A stretch of DNA of 64,000 bases from CAZLNO01 sp964561005 (GCA_964561005.1 CAZLNO010000005.1:1-64000), one strand, 5' to 3'. Shown: positions 1 through 7,531, numbered from the stretch's first letter. The notes: a model not told the origin generated them from the letters alone. Numbers and translations: made by a program.

Positions 1-43
1 GCACGCAAGTGCGCACCCCCGGACGCAATTTCCAGACATCAGG

Positions 44-83
44 TTATACCGCCGACGAGTCCGTTCAAACGTCGGGCGGCATG
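44..83. repeat. Short copy of an ATACCGCC(C)GACG inverted-repeat element
   Basis: Left arm ATACCGCCGACG (46-57) faces right arm CGTCGGGCGGCAT (70-82) across a 12-base centre. About 28 bases of this unit recur in reverse complement at 36401-36428, inside a longer element with the same ends. The copy lies directly upstream of the ribosome-binding site of the MazE-like antitoxin, so it could shape that operon's leader. The bases before it (1-43) show nothing I recognise. Confidence 0.6.
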
Positions 84-98
84 ACAAGGAGTATCATT

Positions 99-317
99 AT
101 GTTCTCAAGCTCGAACGAGCGGGTCAGGCAACATCGGGAGAAGCTGCGGGCGGCCGGCCTGCGGCCGATCCAGATTTGGGTGCCGGATACCCGTCGGGCC
201 GGATTTGCCGCGGAATGCCGGCGTCAGTCGCGCGTCGTGGCGGAGACCGACGCGGGCGACGAGGACCTGCTCGACTTCCTGGATGCCGCGATCGCGGAGG
301 CCGAGGCGTGGCCCTGA
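99..317 (+). CDS. MazE-type antitoxin (DUF3018 family)
   Basis: Small antitoxin of 72 residues expected to bind and neutralise the MazF-like RNase encoded just downstream. The segment RVRQHREKLRAAGLRPIQIW near residues 6-25 and the following VPDTR and ECRRQS motifs are characteristic of the DUF3018 antitoxins paired with MazF; the C-terminal third is acidic (DAGDEDLLDFLDAA), as expected of the toxin-binding tail. ATG 99 is preferred over an in-frame ATG at 81 because AAGGAG (86-91) sits 7 bases before it. The stop codon overlaps the toxin start, indicating translational coupling. Autoregulation by the complex is known for the family but no operator was identified. Family call is firm; activity is inferred. 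Confidence 0.85.
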   Translation: MFSSSNERVRQHREKLRAAGLRPIQIWVPDTRRAGFAAECRRQSRVVAETDAGDEDLLDFLDAAIAEAEAWP

Positions 318-637
318 GACGGGGCCATCTCGTGCCCGTCGCTCTTCAAGGCGATCACGGCAAGCCGCGACCCGCCCTCGTCATCCAGGCCGATCACTTC
401 AGCGCCACCGTCACGGTCACCGTGCTCCTGCTGTCGAGCACGCGCGTCGATGCGCCGCTGATCCGCCTGGATCTCGAACCGACGCCGGAGAACGGCCTGC
501 GCAAGCCGTCACAGATCATGGTCGACAAGGCCATGACCGTGCGGCGCGACAAGCTGGGCGAACCGTTCGGGCGCCTTGACGACGAGCTCATGCTGGCGGT
601 CAACCGGGCCTTGATGGTCTTCCTCGGAATCGCCTGA
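308..637 (+). CDS. MazF/PemK-family toxin (mRNA interferase)
   Basis: Endoribonuclease toxin of 109 residues that would cleave mRNA when released from its antitoxin. The N-terminal RRGHLVPVALQGDHGKPRP matches the MazF start, where a strand is followed by the conserved GKPRPALV-type loop, and SQIMVDKAMTVRRDKLGE near residues 62-79 is the conserved central motif carrying the catalytic D-K region; the C-terminal helix LDDELMLAVNRALMVFLGI is typical. The GTG start at 308 overlaps the antitoxin stop (TGA 315-317) by 10 bases, which argues for this start over longer upstream options. Length is normal for the family and the gene looks intact. Confidence 0.88.
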   Translation: MALRRGHLVPVALQGDHGKPRPALVIQADHFSATVTVTVLLLSSTRVDAPLIRLDLEPTPENGLRKPSQIMVDKAMTVRRDKLGEPFGRLDDELMLAVNRALMVFLGIA

Positions 638-670
638 ACGCCATGAACGGCTTTCCAAGCGCTTCAGTCG

Positions 671-790
671 CAGGACATGCTTCGGCATGCCATTCCCGCA
701 TGATGGGATTGCCGCGTTTCGGCAGGCTGAAGCCTGCCCTACGGCGTTCGCGTCGACGCGGGGCTTCGTAGGGCATGCTTCAGCATGCCC
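671..790. repeat. REP-like palindromes upstream of the RAYT gene
   Basis: Three small palindromes lie here: CATGCTTCGGCATG near 677, GGCAGGCTGAAGCCTGCC at 721, and GGGCATGCTTCAGCATGCCC at 771. The 28-base stretch starting at 721 is repeated exactly at 1428 on the other side of the transposase gene, followed in both places by an ACGCGGGGCTTCG-type stretch and a second palindrome. This is the layout of REP/BIME units mobilised by a neighbouring RAYT. Confidence 0.75.
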
Positions 791-875
791 ATGCTGCCGG
801 CCGGCACGCCTGGGCTGTTCCTTGTTTCTCTGCTACACTAAAAACGAGAATCGAGTGTTACCGACGGCAAAGCCC

Positions 876-1424
876 ATGCCGAATTTCCGACGCGTGTTCT
901 GGCCCGGCGGCACCTTTTTCTTCACCGTCGTGACACATCAGCGCCAACCCTTGCTTGCACACCTCGGCGCCATCGAAGCCTTGCGGGCGGCGGTTCGCGA
1001 TGCGCGTCACTCTCAGCCTTTCACGATCGACGCCTGGGTCGTGTTGCCTGATCATATGCACGCTGTCTGGACCCTGCCGCCGGGCGACAGCGATTATCCG
1101 ACACGTTGGCGCCGGATCAAGGCAGGATTTTCGCGTCGCATCGGAGCTGCGCCTTGCAGGTCGGAACCAAGCACCCAGGGGCGGGACCGGGAGCGCAGAT
1201 CCCCGATCTGGCAGCGCAGATACTGGGAGCACCTGATCCGCGACGAGGACGATTTTTCGAGCCACATCAATTATGTGCATTTCAACCCGGTGAAACACGA
1301 ACTCGTCACATGCCCCAAGAATTGGCCGTACTCGACTTTCCATCGTTATGTGAACTTGGGACTTTATCCACCGGACTGGGGAAGTGACGATGTGACCTTT
1401 CCCGATTTCGTTGGGCGGGAATAA
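876..1424 (+). CDS. REP-associated tyrosine transposase (RAYT, Y1_Tnp)
   Basis: Single-strand DNA transposase of the IS200/IS605-related RAYT family, 182 residues, thought to bind and move REP hairpins. The two metal-binding histidines are in PDHMHAVW (about residues 57-64), and the candidate catalytic tyrosine is in INYVHFNPVKH (about residue 133); GGTFFFTVVTHQRQ near the N-terminus and IWQRRYWEHLIRDEDD are also family signatures. ATG 876 gives the usual MPNFRRVFWPGGTFFF start; longer in-frame extensions run back into REP DNA and lack family similarity. The gene is framed by near-identical palindromic repeats on both sides (671-790, 1428-1500), which supports a live RAYT-REP module. No frameshift or missing motif seen. 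Confidence 0.88.
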   Translation: MPNFRRVFWPGGTFFFTVVTHQRQPLLAHLGAIEALRAAVRDARHSQPFTIDAWVVLPDHMHAVWTLPPGDSDYPTRWRRIKAGFSRRIGAAPCRSEPSTQGRDRERRSPIWQRRYWEHLIRDEDDFSSHINYVHFNPVKHELVTCPKNWPYSTFHRYVNLGLYPPDWGSDDVTFPDFVGRE

Positions 1425-1427
1425 AGT

Positions 1428-1500
1428 GGCAGGCTGAAGCCTGCCCTACGGCGTTTGTGATGACGCGGGGCTTCGCAGGGCATGCTTCGCCCTGCCCTCC
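1428..1500. repeat. REP-like palindromes downstream of the RAYT gene
   Basis: GGCAGGCTGAAGCCTGCC (1428-1445) followed by CTACGGCGTT repeats the upstream copy at 721 exactly over 28 bases. A second palindrome, AGGGCATGCTTCGCCCTGCCCT, is a diverged form of the one at 771. It begins 3 bases after the RAYT stop codon and ends just short of the xseA 3' end, so it may also serve both convergent transcripts as a stem-loop end. Confidence 0.75.
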
Positions 1501-1508
1501 CGGCCGCT

Positions 1509-3059
1509 TCAGAACAGGCTCCGTTGCCCCTTGCCCGTGGGCGCCGCGCGCGGCTTGCGCTGTCCCGAAGGGCCGCCGCCGGAGGACGCGCCGCCGGCGA
1601 CCGCCCGCAGGTGTCCGTCCGCGAACTCGATGTCCAAGGCGCGCCCGGTTTCGACCTGCGCCTTGCGGGTCAGGACCGGGCCGTCGGCCGTTTCCCGCCG
1701 GACCACGGCGAAGCCGCGTTCGAGCGTCTTCTGATAGGAATAGCTGTCCAAGAGGCGGGCCAGCGCGTCGAGCTGTCGCCGCGCCTCGCGGTGGCTGGCC
1801 TGGAGCCCCCGCCACAGCCGGCGCTCGGCGTCGAGGCGCAGCAGCGCCTCCTGCTGGCGCTCCACCTGGCGGCGCGACTGGCGACCCAGGTTGTCCGCGA
1901 GGGCCGAGAGCCGCTCGTGAGCCAGCGCGAGCTGCTGGCGCGGGTGGGGCAGGCGCCAGCCCAGGCCCGCCACCTTCTCGCTCTCCTGGCGCAGGACGCG
2001 TTCGATGCCAAGGGCCAGCCGCTCGCCGGTGTCGTCCAGGCGCTGCGCCTTTTCCTGGAGCAGCCGCTGCGGGTCCGGCAGGCCGCGCGCCAGGCCCGCC
2101 ACCTGGGTGCGCCGCGCCTCGATGCCGCGATAGCCGGCGCCGGCCAGCCGCCGGGCGAGGTCCAGCACCAGGCCGGTCAGCTCGCTCTTCACCGGCACCG
2201 CGATCTCGGCGGCGGCGCTGGGCGTGGGCGCCCGGCGGTCGGCGGCGAAATCGATCAGCGTGGTGTCGGTCTCGTGCCCGACGGCGGAGATCAGCGGAAT
2301 TTCGGAAGCCGCGGCGGCGCGCACCACGACCTCCTCGTTGAACGCCCACAGGTCCTCCAGGCTGCCGCCGCCGCGCGCCACGATCAGCACGTCCGGCCGG
2401 GGCACCGGCCCCTCGCGCGGCAGGGCGTTGAAGCCCTCGATGGCCGCGGCGATCTGCGGCGCGGCCGGCTCGCCCTGCACGGCGACGGGCCAGACCAGCA
2501 CCCGGCGCGGGAAGCGCTCGGCCAGGCGATGCAGGATGTCGCGGATGACCGAGCCGGTGGGCGAGGTGACGACGCCGATCACCTCGGGCAGGTAGGGCAG
2601 GGCGCGCTTGCGCGCCTCGGCGAACAGGCCCTCGGCGGCCAGCTTCTTGCGCCGCTCCTCCAGCAGCTTCAGCAGCGCGCCCTCGCCGGCCAGTTCCAGC
2701 GACTCGACGATGAGCTGGTAGGTCGACTTGCCGGCGTAGGTGGTCAGCCGCCCGCTGGCGATCACCTCCAGGCCGTCCTCGGGCTGCAGCTTCAGGCGGT
2801 TGCGCACGCCGCGGAACGCCACGGCGTCCAGCACGGCGTTCTCGTCCTTCAGCCGGAAATAGCAATGGCCCGACGATGGGAAGCTGGGCCGCGAGATCTC
2901 GCCGCGCACGCGCACGCGGCCGAAGGCGCCCTCGACCGTGCGCTTCACGGCCTGGCTGATCTCGGCGACGGTGAAGATCGGGACGTTGTCGCGTCCGCCG
3001 GGCTCCGCCGGCGAACCGGGCGACGAGAGGTCGTTCCGCGTTTCTGTCATCGCCCTCAT
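1509..3059 (-). CDS. xseA: Exodeoxyribonuclease VII large subunit
   Basis: Catalytic large subunit of ExoVII, which degrades single-stranded DNA to short oligonucleotides in the cytoplasm together with XseB. The N-terminal OB-fold (about residues 26-120) shows FTVAEISQAVK, GRVRVRGEISRPSFPSSGH and YFRLKDE. The nuclease core contains VVTSPTGSVIRDILHR, IVARGGGSLEDLWAFNEE and SAVGHETDTTLIDFAADRRA, all hallmark motifs. A long coiled coil follows (about 320-450), as usual. Length of 516 residues fits the family. A second in-frame start at 3050 (MTETRN) is equally possible. It is divergent from purD, with only 56 bases between the two starts, which must hold both promoters. xseB is not adjacent. Confidence 0.96.
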   Translation of the reverse strand: MRAMTETRNDLSSPGSPAEPGGRDNVPIFTVAEISQAVKRTVEGAFGRVRVRGEISRPSFPSSGHCYFRLKDENAVLDAVAFRGVRNRLKLQPEDGLEVIASGRLTTYAGKSTYQLIVESLELAGEGALLKLLEERRKKLAAEGLFAEARKRALPYLPEVIGVVTSPTGSVIRDILHRLAERFPRRVLVWPVAVQGEPAAPQIAAAIEGFNALPREGPVPRPDVLIVARGGGSLEDLWAFNEEVVVRAAAASEIPLISAVGHETDTTLIDFAADRRAPTPSAAAEIAVPVKSELTGLVLDLARRLAGAGYRGIEARRTQVAGLARGLPDPQRLLQEKAQRLDDTGERLALGIERVLRQESEKVAGLGWRLPHPRQQLALAHERLSALADNLGRQSRRQVERQQEALLRLDAERRLWRGLQASHREARRQLDALARLLDSYSYQKTLERGFAVVRRETADGPVLTRKAQVETGRALDIEFADGHLRAVAGGASSGGGPSGQRKPRAAPTGKGQRSLF

Positions 3060-3115
3060 TTATGCTACAAGGCGCGCCCGAGACAAAGGGCAGGCGAGCG
3101 GAGAAAGGAACCGAG

Positions 3116-4411
3116 ATGAAGGTGCTCGTGGTCGGTTCGGGCGGACGGGAGCACGCGCTGTGCTGGGCCCTGGCGGCCTCGCCGCTGACCGACGAACTGT
3201 ACTGCGCGCCGGGCAACGCCGGCATCGCGGAGGATGCGACCTGCGTGCCGATCGCCGCCGACGACCTGGACGGCCTCGTCGCCTTCGCGCGCGACAAGGG
3301 CGTCGACCTCGTCGTGGTCGGGCCGGAGGCGCCGCTGGTCGCCGGCCTGGTCGACCGGCTGGAGACCGCCGGCATCAAGGCCTTCGGCCCCCGCGCGGCG
3401 GCGGCGCGGCTGGAGGGCTCCAAGGGCTTCATGAAGGACCTCTGCGCCGAGGCCGGGATCCCCACCGCCGCCTACCGCCGCTTTGCCGACGCGGGCGCCG
3501 CGAAGGCCTATGCGCGCGACCTGGGCGCGCCGGTGGTGGTGAAGGCCGACGGCCTGGCCGCGGGCAAGGGCGTGAGCGTCTGCGACAGCCTGGACGAGGC
3601 CGAGGCGGCGATCGACGCCGCGCTGCTGGACAGCCGCTTCGGCGACGCCGGCGCCGAGATCGTCGTGGAGGAATGCCTGGTCGGCGAGGAGGCCAGCGCC
3701 TTCGCCCTGGTCGACGGCGAGACGGCCCTGATGCTGCCCAGCGCGCAGGACCACAAGCGCGCCTACGACGGCGAAACCGGCCCCAATACCGGCGGCATGG
3801 GGGCCTACTCGCCGGCGCCGGTGATGACGCCGGAGATGGAAGAGCGCGTCCGGCGCGGGATCCTGCAGCCCACGGTGGACGCGATGCGGGCGCGCGGCAC
3901 GCCGTTCAAGGGCGTGCTCTACGCCGGCCTGATGATCACCGGCGACGGTCCCAAGCTGCTGGAGTTCAACGTCCGCTTCGGCGACCCGGAGTGCCAGGTA
4001 CTGATGATGCGGCTGAAGTCCGACCTGCTGCCGGCCCTGGTGGCGGCCTGCGACGGCCTGCTGCACAGCTTCGACCTGCGCTGGTTCGCCGAGAGCGCGA
4101 TCTGCGTCGTGCTGGCGGCCCGGGGCTACCCCGGCGCCTATCGCAAGGGCGAGGTCATCGGCGGGCTGGACGCCGTGGCGGCGGCTGAGGACGTCAAGGT
4201 CTTCCACGCCGGCACCAGGCTGGACGAGCAGGGGCGGGTGGTGTCGAACGGCGGTCGGGTGCTGGGCGTCACCGCGCTCGGCAACGCCCTGCCCGAGGCG
4301 CATGATCGGGCCTATGCCGCGGTGTCGCGCATCGACTGGCCCGGCGGCTTCCACCGCCGCGACATCGGCTGGCGGGCGCTGGACCGGGACACGATCCAGA
4401 CGGAGGATTGA
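3116..4411 (+). CDS. purD: Phosphoribosylamine-glycine ligase (GAR synthetase)
   Basis: Second step of de novo purine synthesis: joins phosphoribosylamine and glycine using ATP. The 431-residue protein opens with MKVLVVGSGGREHALCWAL, the dinucleotide-like loop of PurD, followed by CAPGNAGIA and VVGPEAPLVAGL; the ATP-grasp domain shows KADGLAAGKGV (about residue 145), HKRAYDGETGPNTGGMGAYS and LLEFNVRFGDPE. ATG 3116 is preceded by GGAGAAAGGA; a longer frame from 3062 adds 18 residues without family similarity. Divergent from xseA. Complete and ordinary. Confidence 0.97.
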   Translation: MKVLVVGSGGREHALCWALAASPLTDELYCAPGNAGIAEDATCVPIAADDLDGLVAFARDKGVDLVVVGPEAPLVAGLVDRLETAGIKAFGPRAAAARLEGSKGFMKDLCAEAGIPTAAYRRFADAGAAKAYARDLGAPVVVKADGLAAGKGVSVCDSLDEAEAAIDAALLDSRFGDAGAEIVVEECLVGEEASAFALVDGETALMLPSAQDHKRAYDGETGPNTGGMGAYSPAPVMTPEMEERVRRGILQPTVDAMRARGTPFKGVLYAGLMITGDGPKLLEFNVRFGDPECQVLMMRLKSDLLPALVAACDGLLHSFDLRWFAESAICVVLAARGYPGAYRKGEVIGGLDAVAAAEDVKVFHAGTRLDEQGRVVSNGGRVLGVTALGNALPEAHDRAYAAVSRIDWPGGFHRRDIGWRALDRDTIQTED

Positions 4412-4466
4412 GGCGGCGGCGCCAGGCTAGGCCCTGGAGACTATTCGCTACGGCTGACGGCCTGGG

Positions 4467-4535
4467 CTGTCCGGCGCGCGCCTCATCCATCCAGAGATAG
4501 GCGTAGCGGATGACCTGCCCCGGCTGCGGCTTCAC
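4467..4535 (-). pseudogene. 5' stub of a PemK/MazF-like toxin gene
   Basis: A GTG start (complement of 4533-4535) overlaps the TGA of the Phd-type antitoxin, as in a coupled toxin-antitoxin pair. The first 23 codons read MKPQPGQVIRYAYLW then MDEARAGQ, which resembles the start of the plasmid-maintenance toxins that follow this type of antitoxin (typical members run on through a DRP-type motif for about 100 more residues). Here similarity stops at about codon 23, and the purD stop codon lies only 55 bases further on, so the body of the toxin is missing. I read it as a deletion remnant. The family match is from memory of the N-terminal motif and needs a search. Confidence 0.5.
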
Positions 4536-4798
4536 GAGGACTCGTCAGGCAACTCGGCATCGAAGACCGCCGCGGCCTCCGGCGGCTCGGACGCGGCAAT
4601 CCGCGCGACATCGGCTTCGTCGAGGTCCTCGGCCCGCACAGCCTCGCGATCGCGCTGCTTGAGGCGCTCGTACTCCTGTACTGGCATCAGGACCGGACGG
4701 GCCCGACCGTTGCGCGTGATCGACACGGGCTCCAGCAGCGCCTTGTCCTGGATCACACCAGCATGGCGCTGCAGGTCGGCGGCCTTGAATTCCAGCAT
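4532..4798 (-). CDS. Phd/YefM-type antitoxin, now without a full toxin
   Basis: Antitoxin of 88 residues. MLEFKAADLQRHAGVIQDKA followed by EPVSITRNGRARPVLMPVQEYERLK is a typical Phd/YefM N-terminal DNA-binding dimer; the C-terminal part is acidic and would bind the toxin. ATG 4798 is preferred because GAGAAGG lies just before it; two in-frame ATGs upstream (4813, 4819) fall within the putative promoter. A perfect 16-base palindrome at 4825-4840 is a likely autoregulatory operator. Its coupled partner at 4535 is only a stub, so this is now an orphan antitoxin, perhaps still repressing its own promoter or neutralising a toxin elsewhere. Confidence 0.8.
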   Translation of the reverse strand: MLEFKAADLQRHAGVIQDKALLEPVSITRNGRARPVLMPVQEYERLKQRDREAVRAEDLDEADVARIAASEPPEAAAVFDAELPDESS

Positions 4799-4810
4799 GA
4801 CCTTCTCGTT

Positions 4811-4845
4811 CATATGCATAATACGTATGATGCATCATACATGAA
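4811..4845 (-). promoter_or_regulatory. Promoter and palindromic operator of the Phd-type antitoxin
   Basis: GTATGATGCATCATAC (4825-4840) is a perfect 16-base palindrome. On the minus strand a TATTAT -10 candidate lies at 4822-4817, with a weak TTCATG -35 at 4845-4840 and a 17-base spacer that overlaps the palindrome. Such an arrangement is what Phd-type autorepression would need. The operator role is inferred from position and symmetry only. Confidence 0.5.
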
Positions 4846-5054
4846 GGCTCGAAGGTCGCGGCAAGCCTCCTGTGATTCGCGAAAGCGTGTGTGCCGTTTT
4901 CGATCCGCATGAGCCATCCGGGTCCCTGACGGTAGGACCTCGCACCCGACCCTTCGGAATTCCTGCCCGCGTGACTCGGCGGGCAAATTCGGGCAGCATC
5001 GGTTCATGACGGGCGGGCGCCGCAAGGCGCCGCAACGGGAGAGGAGACTCCGCC

Positions 5055-5273
5055 ATGAAAAGCCTGCTCGCCGCCGTCGCCGTCCTGGCCCTCGCCGCCT
5101 CGCCCTCGCTGGCCTGCGAGTGGATGAAGTCGGCACAGAAGGAGAGCCAGAGCGTCTCCATCATCGACGTGCAGCCGACCCCGTCCAAGCAGTCGACTCC
5201 GGCGAAGGATGCCCAGCCGGGCCAGGTCCAGTTGACCGAGACGCCCACCGAGGAGCCGGCCAAGGACGAATAG
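5055..5273 (+). CDS. Small exported protein, function unknown
   Basis: I do not recognise this 72-residue protein. MKSLLAAVAVLALAASPSLA is a clear Sec signal peptide ending at an A-C junction, leaving a mature part of about 52 residues. Mature CEWMKSAQKE has a cysteine at its first position; the sequence before it (SLA-C) resembles a lipobox weakly, so a lipoprotein is possible. The rest is polar, rich in Pro, Thr, Gln and Lys (VQPTPSKQSTPAKDAQPGQV) and probably disordered. GGAGAGGAGA precedes the ATG. Convergent with tadA, separated by a strong hairpin. A periplasmic or lipid-anchored small protein is all that can be said. Confidence 0.65.
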   Translation: MKSLLAAVAVLALAASPSLACEWMKSAQKESQSVSIIDVQPTPSKQSTPAKDAQPGQVQLTETPTEEPAKDE

Positions 5274-5297
5274 GCCCGTCGAAATCCGACGGCCCAT

Positions 5298-5331
5298 CTT
5301 CCGGGCGCGGGGTCAGCGCCGCGCCCGGAAG
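5298..5331. terminator. Bidirectional hairpin between the small exported protein and tadA
   Basis: CTTCCGGGCGCGG (5298-5310) and CCGCGCCCGGAAG (5319-5331) form a perfect 13-base-pair stem with an 8-base loop that contains the tadA stop codon. It sits between two convergent genes, so it could end both transcripts. There is no T-tract on either side, so a classical intrinsic terminator is not certain. Confidence 0.5.
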
Positions 5332-5777
5332 AAGCCCTTGAGCGCCCGCGCGCAGGCGGTCTCGTCCAGGCCGCCGATGACTTCCGGCCGGTGGTGGCAG
5401 GTCGGCTGGTCGAACACGCGCGCGCCATGCTCGACCCCGCCGCCCTTGGGGTCGTAGGCGCCGAAGTACAGCCGCCGGATGCGCGCGAAGGCGATCGCCG
5501 CCGCGCACATCGCGCAGGGCTCCAGCGTGACATAGAGGTCGCAGCCTTCCAGCCGCTTCTCCCCGCGCCGGGCGGCGGCCTCGCGGATGACCAGCATCTC
5601 CGCGTGGGCCGTCGGGTCGCTGTCGCGCTCCACGCGGTTGTGCGCGCGGGCCAGCACCTCGCCCGTCGCGCCGTCCACCAGCACGGCGCCCACCGGCACC
5701 TCGCCCGCCGCCGCGGCCGTCTCGGCCTCGGCCAGGGCCAGGCGCATGGGCCGGTGCGGATCGCTGCGCGTGGGCAT
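5313..5777 (-). CDS. tadA: tRNA adenosine(34) deaminase
   Basis: Converts adenosine 34 of tRNA-Arg(ACG) to inosine in the cytoplasm. The 154-residue protein has the cytidine-deaminase zinc signature: TAHAEML (about residue 58, His ligand and catalytic Glu) and PCAMCAAAI (about 88, the two Cys ligands), plus EVPVGAVLV near the N-terminus and YFGAYDPKGGGVEHG. ATG 5777 is chosen because GAGGGGAG stands at the right distance upstream; an in-frame ATG at 5822 would add 15 poorly conserved residues. Divergent from the DUF3775 gene. Complete. Confidence 0.95.
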   Translation of the reverse strand: MPTRSDPHRPMRLALAEAETAAAAGEVPVGAVLVDGATGEVLARAHNRVERDSDPTAHAEMLVIREAAARRGEKRLEGCDLYVTLEPCAMCAAAIAFARIRRLYFGAYDPKGGGVEHGARVFDQPTCHHRPEVIGGLDETACARALKGFFRARR

Positions 5778-5945
5778 CCGAGACTCCCCTCTCGCCGTCG
5801 GTTGATCGGCATCATTGTCCATCCCCGCGCCGCCGGCCAAGCCTTGCCGCGCAATCCGGTTGATCGGCTCCCGCGAAGCCGTTACGCAGACGGGCAAGCG
5901 GGCCGTCGCCGACGAACACGGTCCACGAACACGAGGGAGCGCCGC

Positions 5946-6383
5946 ATGCTCGACACCGACCTGGAAACCGTCTGCTGGCTGATCGTCAAGCTGCGCGAGT
6001 TCGAGGTGGAGGACTCGCTGCCCGCCGAACCGACCGACGACGACGAGACCCTCTCGCCCGACCAGCCCAGCGAGCAGGAAGAGATCCTGGAAGGCTACCT
6101 CCAGAAGGTGCGCGAGGACCCGATCTACGCCGACGTCAAGCGGATCGTCGACGACCTGAACGAGGACGCGCAGATCGAGCTGGTGGCGCTGATGTGGCTG
6201 GGCCGCGGCGACTACAACGGCCCGGCGGAGTGGCCCGAGGCGGTGCGCGAGGCCCGGGCGCGGCACAACGATTTCACCGCCGACTACCTGCTCGGCACGC
6301 CGCTGGTCTCGGACTACCTGGAGGAGGGCCTGAGCCAGCTCGGCCTCGGCTGCGAAGGCACAGAGGCCTGGTGGTCCGAGTGA
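5946..6383 (+). CDS. DUF3775 domain protein
   Basis: A 145-residue acidic cytosolic protein matching the alphaproteobacterial DUF3775 family. MLDTDLETVCWLIVKLREFEV at the start and LNEDAQIELVALMWLGRGD with WPEAVREAR in the middle are the recognisable family features; the tail TADYLLGTPLVSDYLEEGL ends in a helix. No catalytic motif is visible and no function is established for the family that I know of. It starts after GGGAGCGCCGC and is divergent from tadA. Family assignment rests on pattern recognition; the reading frame is secure by codon usage. Confidence 0.8.
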   Translation: MLDTDLETVCWLIVKLREFEVEDSLPAEPTDDDETLSPDQPSEQEEILEGYLQKVREDPIYADVKRIVDDLNEDAQIELVALMWLGRGDYNGPAEWPEAVREARARHNDFTADYLLGTPLVSDYLEEGLSQLGLGCEGTEAWWSE

Positions 6384-6408
6384 CGCGCTGGGGCTGGCGA
6401 AGTTTCGA

Positions 6409-6885
6409 ATGACTGGGCGCAAGCGCAGGCGGGTCAAGCTGTCCAGAAACCAGAAGCGATCGGGCCGTGAAGCTCAGAGCGACGGAGACGCTGACGATCC
6501 GGCGACCGAACGCACCGCGACCGTCGCCACCCCGGCTTGTGCTGGGGGCGAGCCGCGGGAGAATGCGGTCGCGGACGATGCCCTCCAAGACCGGATACGC
6601 CAGGCGCAGAGTCCTGCCGAAGCCGCGCAGTGGCAGGCGTTGCGGGAGAGGAACGCCCTGCTCGAGGAGCATCGAAAGGACCGCCAGCATCGCCGGCGCC
6701 TGGTCGCTTTCCAGACCTACACAGACGGGCTGTTGCCGATTTTCGTGATGCTGGTCGGTATCCTCCTTGTGATTCTGGATTACCATTACGTCGGGTTTAT
6801 GTTTGTCGGAGCAGGGCTTTGGACGGTGGCGCCGAAGTTCGTCGAGCGGATGACGGACGCCATCCGACGCAACGGAGCGGACTGA
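6409..6885 (+). CDS. Membrane protein of unknown function (first of a pair)
   Basis: Not recognised. 158 residues: a very basic start (MTGRKRRRVKLSRNQKRSGR), an acidic-polar linker, a probable helix or coiled coil at about 65-105 (LQDRIRQAQSPAEAAQWQAL), then two close transmembrane segments, TDGLLPIFVMLVGILLVIL (about 107-125) and YVGFMFVGAGLWTVAP (about 129-144), and a short tail. The N-terminal bulk would face the cytoplasm. Its TGA overlaps the ATG of the next gene (TGATG at 6883), so both are co-translated. GC content is visibly lower than in neighbouring genes, suggesting acquisition. No homologue is known to me. Confidence 0.7.
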   Translation: MTGRKRRRVKLSRNQKRSGREAQSDGDADDPATERTATVATPACAGGEPRENAVADDALQDRIRQAQSPAEAAQWQALRERNALLEEHRKDRQHRRRLVAFQTYTDGLLPIFVMLVGILLVILDYHYVGFMFVGAGLWTVAPKFVERMTDAIRRNGAD

Positions 6886-7520
6886 TGCATGCGCTGCGCT
6901 GGCGGCCCATGATGGTGGGCTTGCTGTCGATGCTGATTGTCGCGGCGATCTTGTGGTTGCTGGCGTCGAATGTGGTGATCGAAGACGTCCAGTTTGTCCT
7001 GGCCGCCGTGATGGGCGCGGCGGTCGTGCAGGCGTTCGCCGCATTCAAGGCCTTCATGCGCGTGCAAAAATCGTCGGATTTGATTGTCGATTTCGACAGC
7101 GACAGCGTTCGACTCGCCGTCAAACTGGTATCGGAGAAGGCGAGGCGACAGAAACCGATCAGGCGTCAAGCGAGTGAAGCCGTCGCGTTCACGTCTCCGA
7201 GAGAGCTTTTGAAGGCGGACAAGGCGCTTGCGCTGGCATCGCTCAGAATGGAACTCGAACGCGCGCTCCGGGACGTGGCGGCCCGGCACGAACTGCCGGA
7301 GCGGGAGATCATAACCGTGTCGCGCCTTGTCGATCTTCTGATCGAGCGTCAGGTTTTACCGCCGTTTCTTAGCGAGGCCATCAGGGAAATTCACCGGGCC
7401 AGCAATCAGGCCGTGCACGGGTACGAGACCTCGGATACGGTCGCGAGCGAGATTGTCGAAAATGGGGAGCAAATCATTTCCTATATCGACCAGATTCGCG
7501 ACCGACACGCGCAGTCGTGA
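6885..7520 (+). CDS. Membrane protein with DUF4145-like cytosolic domain (second of a pair)
   Basis: 211 residues. Two N-terminal transmembrane segments, MMVGLLSMLIVAAILWLLAS (about 9-28) and DVQFVLAAVMGAAVVQAF (about 33-50), precede a cytosolic region. The C-terminal part (about 100-211) has a helical pattern with REIHRASNQAVHGYETSDTV, resembling the histidine-containing motif of DUF4145 and related domains found next to restriction or defence genes. ATG 6885 overlaps the stop of 6409-6885, showing tight coupling. The pair probably forms one membrane complex. Domain similarity is a pattern-level impression, function unknown. Confidence 0.7.
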   Translation: MHALRWRPMMVGLLSMLIVAAILWLLASNVVIEDVQFVLAAVMGAAVVQAFAAFKAFMRVQKSSDLIVDFDSDSVRLAVKLVSEKARRQKPIRRQASEAVAFTSPRELLKADKALALASLRMELERALRDVAARHELPEREIITVSRLVDLLIERQVLPPFLSEAIREIHRASNQAVHGYETSDTVASEIVENGEQIISYIDQIRDRHAQS

Positions 7521-7531
7521 ACATGGGCCGC

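Noticed and set aside
1306..3465. 719-codon minus-strand frame across xseA and purD
   Set aside because: Shadow frame; xseA is clearly encoded in another frame with all ExoVII motifs.
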